From positions 525,061 to 589,060 of the forward strand of contig NZ_JAGHKO010000001.1 in NCBI RefSeq assembly GCF_017742245.1: a stretch of DNA of 64,000 nucleotides, read 5' to 3'. Under the pieces are notes generated by a model, which saw only the letters and a list, made by a program, of their open reading frames with translations, searched no databases and was not told the DNA's origin. Origin of the DNA: Niastella soli. Its GTDB lineage: Bacteria; Bacteroidota; Bacteroidia; Chitinophagales; Chitinophagaceae. Both the position numbers and the translations under genes were made by a program. This document shows positions 7,488 through 16,239 of this stretch, in pieces. Numbering within the stretch: position 1 is the first letter of the stretch; the number at the start of each line of letters is the position of its first letter.

Positions 7488-9659
7488 ATGTCATCGCCAA
7501 ACCTTCAAACTCTTTTACAGCCTGTCACTATCATTGTTCCGGTATTTAACCCAAATGAGTTTTTATTTGAAACACTAAACTGTATTCAAAACCAAACTTA
7601 TAAAAACATTGAAGTTATTTTAGTTGATGATGGAAGTACAAAGGAAACATCCCTCGAAATCATCAATGCTGTAAAACAAAAATACCCCCAATTAAAGATA
7701 CAGAAGCATGACATCAATAAAGGATTGCCTGCTGCCCGAAATACTGGTGTGCGCGCCAGCACGGGAGAATATGTATTGTTTTTAGATGGTGATGACCTGC
7801 TGGATGTAACAGCTGTAGAAAAATACTACATAACCTTAGAGAATAATCCTTCCTTTGATTTTGTAAACTCTTATGTAATCGGGTTTGGCAGCCAGGATTA
7901 TGAGTGGCGTGGCGGATTTCATGAAAGAGAAATGTTTTTGTATGTAAACAGAAATACCAGCTGTTTTATGACAAAGCGTAGTACGTTTGAGAAAATAACG
8001 TTCGACGAATCATTAAGGCAAGGAGGCGAAGATTGGGATTTCTGGCTCAACGCAGCTTCTAAAAAATTATGGGGATATACTATTCCTGAATTTCTTTTCC
8101 TCTATAGAAGAAGTGACCCTGCAGGAAGATGGTCTGTTTTAAGCTCTTCGGGCAACCTTGAGAATTTTGGACTGACCATTAGAAAAAAATATCAATCAGC
8201 GATCAATGCGAATGGTTTTCCCAACAAGACGTTCGCAGGTTATCAATACCAAATACCACAGCTTTCGCAATACCAGATAGCTGAAAACGCGCAGGAAGAC
8301 AATGCCAACAGATTACTGTTCATTATTCCCTGGTTGGAAATTGGCGGCGCCGATAAATTTAATCTCGACCTGTTAAAAGGCCTGAAAGAAAAAGGCTGGA
8401 ATATTACCATTGCATGCACAGTAAAAGGTTCACATTCCTGGTTAAAGGAATTCCAAAAGATCACTAATGATATCTTTTTTCTGCCTAATTACTCAGATCA
8501 ACACGATTATTATAAATGTGTGTCTTACCTGATTGCTGCCAGGAACATACAGCTGATACTTACCTCAAATTCTCTGTATGGGTATTATTTAATACCCTAT
8601 TTAAAAAGTCACTTCTCTCAAATTCCAATAGTAGACTGCTTCCACTGTGAAGATCCTAACTGGTTGAACGGAGGGTATGCAAGAATAAACACGGTGTTTG
8701 CCGATCTGATTGACAAAACAATTGTAACAACCGGGCATTTAAAAAACTATGTACTTCAACTGAATGAAAATAGAAAGAATGGCAGCCCCATTGAAGTTTG
8801 TTATACGAACATTGATGCGTCTCTCGTAAAGAAAGATCATGAAAAGAGAAGCCAAATAAGAAACTTATTAGGTGTTAAAGACGATGCAACCGTTATTCTA
8901 TTTTCTGCAAGAATGGTGGCCCCTAAACAGCCTTTCGTTTTAGCAGAAGCCATTCAGAAAGTACTTTCCAAAACCCAGAATTTTGTTTGTGTGCTTTTAG
9001 GTGATGGACCACTTTTACCTTCACTTAAAACATACCTTTCAGCTAACAAGCTGGATAAAAAAATATTATGCAAGGGATACGTATCGCATGAGGAGCACTT
9101 AAGTTATATGGATGCCGCCGATATTTTCTTTTTACCAACTGAGAACGAAGGCATTCCTATAACCTTATACGAGTCGATGGCCAAAGAATTAGTATATATA
9201 AGCGCCAATGTGGGCGGACAAAAGGAGCTGATCGATGACAATTGCGGATACCTTATCCCCAAATCCAACCCCACCACCGAAGCAGAACAATATGCCGACA
9301 TATTAATTGACCTGATAACCAACGTTCCTAAAAGGGAGCAGCTTGCAAAAGCAGCCAGAAAAAAAATAGTAGCGCAGTACGATTTAAAACAGATGCATGA
9401 TCAAATGCATGCACATTTACAAGCTGCTTACAAAAACAGAGCAAAAACAAAGTTTTCTATTAAAGAAGAGCATTATGTATTCTCGTTAAGCCTGTATTTA
9501 CACCAACAGTCAATTAGCGATACATTATGGAACGAAATTTCAATTAATAGGGATCAAAAGCTGGTGCGAAAGGCCTTGAGAGTGATAAAACAAAAAATTG
9601 CTGCTTTCAAACAGGATAAAAAAATGAAGATTAAAACCCTCTTCAAAAAATTTATTTAA
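7488..9659 (+). CDS. Bifunctional GT2-GT4 glycosyltransferase (copy 1)
   Basis: A fusion of two glycosyltransferases, 723 residues from the ATG at 7488. I prefer this to a TTG at 7464 because the paralogue starts at the equivalent point. Residues 1-260 are a family 2 domain (VTIIVPVFNP, DDGS at 47-50, DGDD at 100-103, EDWDFW). Residues from about 280 are a family 4 domain (IPWLEIGGADKFNLDL, GDGP, and the E-x7-E motif in EGIPITLYE around 554-562). The tail is basic. It should add two sugars in sequence. It is one of two tandem copies and differs from the next mainly at its C-terminus. Confidence 0.88.
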   Translation: MSSPNLQTLLQPVTIIVPVFNPNEFLFETLNCIQNQTYKNIEVILVDDGSTKETSLEIINAVKQKYPQLKIQKHDINKGLPAARNTGVRASTGEYVLFLDGDDLLDVTAVEKYYITLENNPSFDFVNSYVIGFGSQDYEWRGGFHEREMFLYVNRNTSCFMTKRSTFEKITFDESLRQGGEDWDFWLNAASKKLWGYTIPEFLFLYRRSDPAGRWSVLSSSGNLENFGLTIRKKYQSAINANGFPNKTFAGYQYQIPQLSQYQIAENAQEDNANRLLFIIPWLEIGGADKFNLDLLKGLKEKGWNITIACTVKGSHSWLKEFQKITNDIFFLPNYSDQHDYYKCVSYLIAARNIQLILTSNSLYGYYLIPYLKSHFSQIPIVDCFHCEDPNWLNGGYARINTVFADLIDKTIVTTGHLKNYVLQLNENRKNGSPIEVCYTNIDASLVKKDHEKRSQIRNLLGVKDDATVILFSARMVAPKQPFVLAEAIQKVLSKTQNFVCVLLGDGPLLPSLKTYLSANKLDKKILCKGYVSHEEHLSYMDAADIFFLPTENEGIPITLYESMAKELVYISANVGGQKELIDDNCGYLIPKSNPTTEAEQYADILIDLITNVPKREQLAKAARKKIVAQYDLKQMHDQMHAHLQAAYKNRAKTKFSIKEEHYVFSLSLYLHQQSISDTLWNEISINRDQKLVRKALRVIKQKIAAFKQDKKMKIKTLFKKFI

Positions 9660-9720
9660 AAAGTAATTAAATCAAATACCAGTTCTCTTAAAAACAATTT
9701 CTCATACTCAAACCATAGCA

Positions 9721-12009
9721 ATGCCAGTGCCAAACCTTAAAGAAGTCCTTTTGTCACAAAAACTCATCACAGTCGTTATTCCGGTGTACAATCCCACTGA
9801 ATTTTTATTTGAAACACTAAGCTGTATTCAAAACCAAACTTATAAAAATATTGAAGTTATTTTGGTTGATGATGGAAGTACAAAGGAAACATCACTGGAA
9901 GTCATTAATGCTGTAATACATAAATACTCTCAAATAAAAGTAGAGAGGCATGACGTCAACAAAGGATCGTCTGCTGCCCGAAATACCGGTGTACGCGCCA
10001 GTTCGGGAGAATATGTGCTGTTTATAGATGGAGATGACCTGTTGGATGTTACCGCTATAGAAAAATACTATATAACTTTAGAGAATAACCCTTCCTTTGA
10101 CTTTGTAAATTCTTATGTAATCGGCTTTGGCAGCCATGATTATGAATGGCGTGGCGGATTTCATGAAAGAGAACTGTTTTTGTATGAAAACAGAAATACC
10201 ATCTGTTTTTTAACAAAGCGTAGTACGTTTGAGAAAATAACCTTCGACGAATCGTTAAGGCAAGGAGGTGAAGATTGGGATTTCTGGCTTAATGCTGCTT
10301 ATAAAAAATTATGGGGCTATACTATTCCCGAATTCCTTTTCTTCTATCGAAGAAGTGACCCTGCAGGAAGATGGTCTGTTTTAAGCTCTTCGAGCAACCT
10401 TGAGAATTTTGGACTGACCATTAGAAAAAAATATCAATCAGCGCTCAATGCGAATGGTTTTCCCAACAAGACATTCGCAAGTTATCAATACCAAATACCA
10501 CAGCTTTCGCAATACCAGATAGCTGAAAATGCGCAGGAAGACAATGCCAACAGGTTACTGTTCATTATTCCCTGGTTGGAAATTGGCGGCGCCGATAAAT
10601 TTAATCTCGACCTTATTAAAGGCCTGAAAGAAAAAGGCTGGAATATTACCATTGCATGCTCGTTAAAAAGTTCACATCCCTGGTTAAAGGAATTCCAGAA
10701 AATTACTCAGGATATCTTTTTTCTGCCTAATTATTCTGATCAATACGATTATTATAAAACTGTGTCTTATCTGATCACCTCCAGGAACACACAGCTGATA
10801 CTTACTTCAAATTCTCTCTATGGTTATCATTTAATACCCTATTTAAAAAGTCACTTCTCACAAATTCCGATCGTGGATTGCTTCCACTGTGAAGATCCTA
10901 ACTGGCTGAACGGCGGGTATGCAAGAATGAACACGGTATATGCCGATCTGATTGACAAAACAATTGTAACAACCAGTCATTTAAAAAACTATTTGTTTCA
11001 ACTGGAGGAAGGAAGAAAGAAGGGAAGCCCCATTGAAGTTTGCCATACCAACATTGACGTATCTCTTGTGAAGAAAGATCACGAAAAGAGAAGTCAAATA
11101 AGGAACTCATTAGGTATTAAAGACGATGCAACCGTTATTCTATTTTCTGCAAGGATGGTGGCCCCTAAACAGCCTTTCGTTTTAGCAGAAGCCATTCAGA
11201 AAGTACTTTCCAAAACCCAGAATTTTGTTTGTGTGCTTTTAGGTGATGGACCGCTTTTATCTTCACTTAAGACATACCTTTCAGCTAACAAGCTGGATAA
11301 AAAAATATTATGCAAGGGATACGTATCGCATAAGGAGCACTTAAATTATATGGATGCCGCCGATATTTTCTTTTTACCAACTGAAAACGAAGGCATTCCT
11401 ATAACCTTATACGAGTCAATGGCCAAAGAATTAGTATATATAAGCGCCAATGTGGGCGGACAAAAGGAGCTGATCGATGACAATTGCGGATACCTTATCC
11501 CCAAATCCAACCCCACCACCGAAGCAGAACAATATGCCGACATATTAATTGACCTGATAACCAACGTTCCTAAAAGGGAGCAGCTTGCAAAAGCAGCCAG
11601 AAAAAAAATAGTAGCGCAGTACGATATTAAACAGATGCATGATCAAATGCATGCACATTTACAAACTGCTTACAAAAACAGAGCAAAAACAAGACTCCCT
11701 GTCAAAGAAGAGCATTATGTATTTTCATTAAGCCTGTTCTTGCAACAACAGTCAATCACCGATTCTTTATGGAACGAAATTGTAATTAGTAAAAACCAAA
11801 AATCGTCTAACTTAAATCCACAGATGTCTATCGTTTCGCCCGATGAGGTCAACGAATTGGGTTGGTGGAAACAGGAATATCATGTTCTTAAACAATGGTA
11901 TGCCAAAGAGTACGATGTTCTTCCCTTATGGTACCAAAGATTCGGCCATTTAATTAAGTTATTACAGGGTCATCGATCTTTAAAATCATTTTTTAAGAAC
12001 TCAAAGTAA
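9721..12009 (+). CDS. Bifunctional GT2-GT4 glycosyltransferase (copy 2)
   Basis: A 762-residue paralogue of the preceding enzyme with the same order: GT2 (IPVYNP, DDGS at 50-53, DGDD) then GT4 (IGGADKF, GDGP, EGIPITLYE). It is close to copy 1 throughout and almost identical in DNA over the last third of the GT4 domain, but has its own C-terminal tail rich in W, Y and K (WWKQEYHVLKQWYAKEYD). A strong hairpin 68 bases after the stop ends this transcription unit. Changes are spread through the GT2 domain, so acceptor or donor use may have shifted between copies. Confidence 0.88.
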   Translation: MPVPNLKEVLLSQKLITVVIPVYNPTEFLFETLSCIQNQTYKNIEVILVDDGSTKETSLEVINAVIHKYSQIKVERHDVNKGSSAARNTGVRASSGEYVLFIDGDDLLDVTAIEKYYITLENNPSFDFVNSYVIGFGSHDYEWRGGFHERELFLYENRNTICFLTKRSTFEKITFDESLRQGGEDWDFWLNAAYKKLWGYTIPEFLFFYRRSDPAGRWSVLSSSSNLENFGLTIRKKYQSALNANGFPNKTFASYQYQIPQLSQYQIAENAQEDNANRLLFIIPWLEIGGADKFNLDLIKGLKEKGWNITIACSLKSSHPWLKEFQKITQDIFFLPNYSDQYDYYKTVSYLITSRNTQLILTSNSLYGYHLIPYLKSHFSQIPIVDCFHCEDPNWLNGGYARMNTVYADLIDKTIVTTSHLKNYLFQLEEGRKKGSPIEVCHTNIDVSLVKKDHEKRSQIRNSLGIKDDATVILFSARMVAPKQPFVLAEAIQKVLSKTQNFVCVLLGDGPLLSSLKTYLSANKLDKKILCKGYVSHKEHLNYMDAADIFFLPTENEGIPITLYESMAKELVYISANVGGQKELIDDNCGYLIPKSNPTTEAEQYADILIDLITNVPKREQLAKAARKKIVAQYDIKQMHDQMHAHLQTAYKNRAKTRLPVKEEHYVFSLSLFLQQQSITDSLWNEIVISKNQKSSNLNPQMSIVSPDEVNELGWWKQEYHVLKQWYAKEYDVLPLWYQRFGHLIKLLQGHRSLKSFFKNSK

Positions 12010-12526
12010 CCGCGGAACACACCGCAGCGGTATGCCCATTGCCTTTCTGGCCTGAATGTGAACTTTTTTACAAATCGCCCAGTTGCAAAGACCTACAATA
12101 TGGCTTTGCAACTGGGCTTTATGTTTTCTATGATCAAGCCTGATATTTACTTATAAACATATCATTTACAATACCTTATATTTCTAAAATCCACGCCTCC
12201 CCTTCAACCTCTACAAGATTAAATTCCCGCCGAGGCCAGTAATGATCTTTTTTTTCTAAAAAATGTTGCAGGTTCCAAAATAATTTATTCATTGGGCTAA
12301 ATAGTAAAAGCATTGCGGATTTATAATACTTTTGCCGCTGCAATTTATTGTTTACTATTGCAATCATTATATTCACTACCAATTGATAATCAGTTACTTA
12401 TTATTAAACCCAGAAAAACTGGCGTCATCATATCCAGCTGATTTTATCAATTCTATATAAATTCTTTTAATTGCAATGATGTTTGCCAAAATGTATAATC
12501 CAATAAAAATCAGATAAATATAAAAT
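12010..12526. other. AT-rich gap between transcription units
   Basis: It holds the terminator at 12077-12121 and then about 400 very AT-rich bases leading to the ABC transporter genes, which probably include their promoter. A 68-codon minus-strand frame (12176-12382) has no recognisable character and I do not call it. Confidence 0.5.
12077..12121 (+). terminator. Strong stem-loop terminator after the duplicated glycosyltransferases
   Basis: GCCCAGTTGCAAAG at 12077-12090 pairs perfectly with 12104-12117, a 14-bp stem with a 13-base loop, followed by a short T-rich stretch. It is placed to stop transcription from the glycosyltransferase genes before wzm/wzt. Confidence 0.8.
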
Positions 12527-13324
12527 ATGGTCAAAAGTGTCTTTGTGGACTGGGTAAAACGATCCAATAAAAATGAACGTTTGTGGCTGCTGGCGAAAAT
12601 TGAATTTAAATTGAGGTATTATGAAAACAAGCTGGGTCTTCTTTGGGCCCTTATCAAACCTCTAATGGATATAGCTATATATTATGTGGTTTTTCAAGTC
12701 ATCATGAAACAGGCTATTCCAGCTTTTGCATCCTTCTTATTTATTGGTTTGATATTATGGAACTTTTTTCTTGAGTCTACTACTGGTACAGTACAGATCC
12801 TGAACACAAAGAAATATCTGTATGAATACAGCAATATGAACAAGCTTGAAATATATGTTTCAACGCTGTTAAGTAATACTATAGGCCTCTTTTTCAATTT
12901 TATAATGTTTCTGCTCTTCCTCAATATTCTTGAAAAAGATGCCATGCATACCTCCTTCTATACGCTTTGGATAATTCCCCTTTTTATTAATCTTTTTATC
13001 CTATCATTGGCAGTATCATTAATTCTTTCTAACATATATATAATAGCAAAAGATATTACTCAGGTATGGCAGGTTTTTACCTCTTTCCTCTTTTTCCTGT
13101 CACCTGTAATTTACAGGCTTTCCACATTCAAAGAAGCATTGCCAACCTTTGATTATATTAACCCTATAGCTGGAATAATTATTAATGCCAGGCGTACTAC
13201 TATGGAAAGCACTAACCCTGACTTTAAACTTTTCCTATTCGACTTCACCTACGCTATTATATTGTTGGTGATTGGTTTATTATTGTTAAACAAATTAGGG
13301 TCTAAAGCCGCTGAAAAACTATAA
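12527..13324 (+). CDS. wzm: ABC-2 type polysaccharide export permease (Wzm)
   Basis: A 265-residue integral membrane protein of the ABC-2 family. A cytoplasmic N-terminus with FKLRYYENKLGLLWALIKPL, the signature opening of polysaccharide and teichoic acid exporters, is followed by about six membrane spans. With the ATPase encoded five bases downstream it should form the exporter that moves undecaprenyl-linked polysaccharide across the cytoplasmic membrane. It is the first gene after a terminator and an AT-rich gap, so it likely has its own promoter. Confidence 0.88.
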   Translation: MVKSVFVDWVKRSNKNERLWLLAKIEFKLRYYENKLGLLWALIKPLMDIAIYYVVFQVIMKQAIPAFASFLFIGLILWNFFLESTTGTVQILNTKKYLYEYSNMNKLEIYVSTLLSNTIGLFFNFIMFLLFLNILEKDAMHTSFYTLWIIPLFINLFILSLAVSLILSNIYIIAKDITQVWQVFTSFLFFLSPVIYRLSTFKEALPTFDYINPIAGIIINARRTTMESTNPDFKLFLFDFTYAIILLVIGLLLLNKLGSKAAEKL

Positions 13325-13329
13325 AACAC

Positions 13330-14064
13330 GTGAAACAAGAACTCGCTATACAGGCCAGAAGCATAAGTAAAACCTTTCATATCTCTGAAGATAGCCACAA
13401 TACGGTGAAGCATCGTTTATTCAACCTGTTTAATCCTCCCCGCAGGAAAAAGGTTGAAGCGCTTAAACAGATGGACTTCGACATATATAAAGGTGAATGT
13501 ATAGGCCTTTTAGGAAGGAATGGTTGTGGTAAATCAACACTGGTTAGGTTGCTTGCAGGCGTATACCCCTGTGATACAGGTAACATTAATATCTACGGCA
13601 GTACCTTATTGATGAACCTGGGCGTAGGTATGAGCCACCAGCTTACAGCTCGTGAAAACATCTATGTTTCCGCATCTGTGCTGGGCATGAAGATCAAGGA
13701 CATTGACAATATATTTGATAAGATAGTAGAGTTTGCAGAGCTGCAGGATTTTGTAGACACTAAGATCAAATACTTTTCATCGGGTATGGTGGCACGACTG
13801 GGCTTTTCAATTGCCGTGAACGCCGGCGCCGATATTATGTTCCTGGATGAAATATTTGCCGTAGGCGATATGAAATTCCAGGAAAAGGCCATCAGGGTAT
13901 TTGAGTCGAGCTGGATAGCTGGAAAAACGGTTATCCTGGTGAGCCATACCATGGAAACCATACAGAAGTATTGCAACAGAGCCGCATTTATGAAAAATGG
14001 CAGCCTCGTGTATTTTGGCGAAACACAAAAAGCAATTGAGCTGTACGTACAGGACAATGCCTAA
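13330..14064 (+). CDS. wzt: ABC-type polysaccharide export ATPase (Wzt), short form
   Basis: A 244-residue ATPase that starts at GTG, five bases after wzm. Walker A is GRNGCGKS at about 62-69, the signature loop is FSSGMVARL (149-157) and Walker B DIMFLDE ends near 174. The N-terminal insertion before Walker A (HRLFNLFNPPRRKK) is typical of Wzt/TagH proteins. It ends soon after the switch-histidine region, so it lacks the C-terminal carbohydrate-binding domain of Wzt proteins that recognise a capped chain end. Chain length is then probably set by another means. Confidence 0.88.
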   Translation: MKQELAIQARSISKTFHISEDSHNTVKHRLFNLFNPPRRKKVEALKQMDFDIYKGECIGLLGRNGCGKSTLVRLLAGVYPCDTGNINIYGSTLLMNLGVGMSHQLTARENIYVSASVLGMKIKDIDNIFDKIVEFAELQDFVDTKIKYFSSGMVARLGFSIAVNAGADIMFLDEIFAVGDMKFQEKAIRVFESSWIAGKTVILVSHTMETIQKYCNRAAFMKNGSLVYFGETQKAIELYVQDNA

Positions 14065-14103
14065 CCAGCCATATCGATTGCACGTATAAATATTTTCATT
14101 TTC

Positions 14104-16239
14104 ATGGACCCAGCAAAAGGTATAAGCATTGTAACACCGTTCTTTAATCAATCCGAAGTCTTTTGGGAAACTTATAATGCTGTTATCAATCAAACATACA
14201 GCAATTGGGAATGGGTTATTGTTAACGATGGAAGTGTTAATACGACCTCTCTTGAAATACTGGAAAAAGTAAGCAGCTTAAATAAAAAGATCAGAATAGC
14301 TTCCCTGCCCAATAATATGGGCTTACCCGCCGCCAGGAACAAAGGGGTACAGGAAGCTTTTTTTGATTTTATCTTTTTTCTGGATTCAGACGATCTTATT
14401 GAGCCCGATTACCTTGAAAAAGCCTGGTTAACGCTTCAACTTAACCCCGAATTTACCTTTGTAAATTCATGGTCAACCGGTTTTGGCGCTAAAAATTATA
14501 ACTGGCAGGCAGGCCTTGATAAAAAAGAAGCTTTTTTACAGCAGAACTGGGTGGCTTTTGCAGGTCTTTTTCGTAAAAAATTATTTACCCACCTTCAATT
14601 TAATGAAGCCCGAAGGAACGGTCTGGAAGATTGGGAATTCTGGTTACAGGCTGCCAATTCCGGATATTGGGGTTACACCATACCCGAATATTTATTTCAT
14701 TACCGCATACACGATAACCAACATAATAAATGGGAAAATTGGGATAATGGCCGTATGCAGAAAAAGATCAAAAGCGATCTTCAAACTAAATACGCCTCCT
14801 TAAAAAAACAATTCCCGAATCCCCAAAAGCGCATATATACCGAAGTACCTGCGATGGATGTGCTCATGAATAGCATAGCTCCGGAGCATAACAAAAAAAC
14901 GGTGCTTATTGTACTGCCCTGGCTCGAACTGGGCGGCGTAGAACGCTTTACGTTGAATTACATGGCCACACTGGCCTCTGTGTTCGACTTTATACTGATT
15001 ACCACCAATGCGGGCACACACAGCCATGAAGCTGAATTTAAAAAATATTCCCGCCAAATCTATCATTTTGCAGCACTGGCCGACGGCACTGCCTATCCTA
15101 TACTTTGGAATTATGTAATAAAAACCTGGCAGATCAACTTACTGGTTATTTCTCATTCTCTGCCAGCTTACTACATTTTACCCTGGCTAAAGGCATCCCA
15201 TGCCCAATTGGCCATTATCGACATCATGCACCTGGTAGAGGAAAACTGGAAGGCAGGCGGTTATCCTAAAATTGCAGTTGACTATACTGCCGCTATCGAT
15301 AAACATGTAGTGGCCAGTAACCAGATCCATCGGTTTATGACTTCCCGCGGCGTACCGACTGATAAACTGGAGACCATTTATATTAACGTAGATACCAAAA
15401 ATATCCGCCCTGTTGAAGAAACTGTTAGGCCCGCCAGAAAGAAGGCCTTTTTCAAGCTTCAATCAGCTGATCAGTTGGTATTGCTTTTTTCGGGCAGACT
15501 TACTGAGCAAAAAAATGCCTTGTTGTTGCCGGATATTGCCGCGACCCTCGCCAAAAAGGGCGTTCAATTTATACTGGCTATTGCCGGCGACGGCCCTGAA
15601 AAGGACCTGCTGGAAGAAAAAATATATCAAAAAAGGCTACAACACCATTTCAGATTTTTGGGTTCATTGTCTTATACTGCCAACATTGAAGCCATACAAA
15701 TGGCCGATATTTTAGTATTGCCATCAGCCTGGGAAGGCATTGCTACTGTTTTGTATGAAGCCATGGCCGTAAGCACACCCGTAGTAGCAACCGCTGTAGG
15801 CGGCCAGCAGGAATTGATTGAACCCGGTACCGGGATCATATTACCGTTTACAGGCAATAATATCCAGTTTATTGAAACTTTTGCCGCCAACGTTGAATCC
15901 CTGGCCAATGACGCTGCATTAAGAAAGAGAATGGCTGAAGCAGCCAGAAAACGGGTAGCGGAACACTTTGACATCTCCCTTACACACAACAGCCTGCAAT
16001 TATCTTTTGAAAAGCTTCTTACCCCGCGTGCGCCTCTAACCACCACATTATCGCAAGCAGAATCTATTGAAAACTATTATCAAAACATTAGTAGCTGGAA
16101 GCAGGAACAATCACTACCTTCCGGCCCCGATTGGAAACAACGGCGGGTCATTAAAATAATAAAGCGATTTTATAAAGTATTTACCCGTAAAAGACCGTTA
16201 CAGTACTTATGGACCAGAGGAAAAAAAAGTATTGGTTAA
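14104..16239 (+). CDS. Bifunctional GT2-GT4 glycosyltransferase
   Basis: A 711-residue fusion, related to but well diverged from the duplicated pair upstream. The GT2 domain has SIVTPFFNQ, NDGS at 41-44 and LDSDD at 93-97; the GT4 domain starts near residue 265 (VLPWLELGGVERF) and has GDGP and EGIATVLYE around 543-551. The tail is basic (KRFYKVFTRKR). The start is 39 bases after wzt, and its 3' end overlaps the next glycosyltransferase by 31 bases, so the two are probably co-translated. It should add two sugar residues; specificity is unknown. Confidence 0.88.
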   Translation: MDPAKGISIVTPFFNQSEVFWETYNAVINQTYSNWEWVIVNDGSVNTTSLEILEKVSSLNKKIRIASLPNNMGLPAARNKGVQEAFFDFIFFLDSDDLIEPDYLEKAWLTLQLNPEFTFVNSWSTGFGAKNYNWQAGLDKKEAFLQQNWVAFAGLFRKKLFTHLQFNEARRNGLEDWEFWLQAANSGYWGYTIPEYLFHYRIHDNQHNKWENWDNGRMQKKIKSDLQTKYASLKKQFPNPQKRIYTEVPAMDVLMNSIAPEHNKKTVLIVLPWLELGGVERFTLNYMATLASVFDFILITTNAGTHSHEAEFKKYSRQIYHFAALADGTAYPILWNYVIKTWQINLLVISHSLPAYYILPWLKASHAQLAIIDIMHLVEENWKAGGYPKIAVDYTAAIDKHVVASNQIHRFMTSRGVPTDKLETIYINVDTKNIRPVEETVRPARKKAFFKLQSADQLVLLFSGRLTEQKNALLLPDIAATLAKKGVQFILAIAGDGPEKDLLEEKIYQKRLQHHFRFLGSLSYTANIEAIQMADILVLPSAWEGIATVLYEAMAVSTPVVATAVGGQQELIEPGTGIILPFTGNNIQFIETFAANVESLANDAALRKRMAEAARKRVAEHFDISLTHNSLQLSFEKLLTPRAPLTTTLSQAESIENYYQNISSWKQEQSLPSGPDWKQRRVIKIIKRFYKVFTRKRPLQYLWTRGKKSIG

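Noticed and set aside
7488-12009. Insertion sequence or composite transposon behind the duplication
   Set aside because: No transposase and no terminal inverted repeats flank the two copies; a simple tandem duplication explains it.
12176-12382. 68-codon minus-strand frame in the gap before wzm
   Set aside because: No motif, AT-rich, and no promoter or homologue that I recognise.
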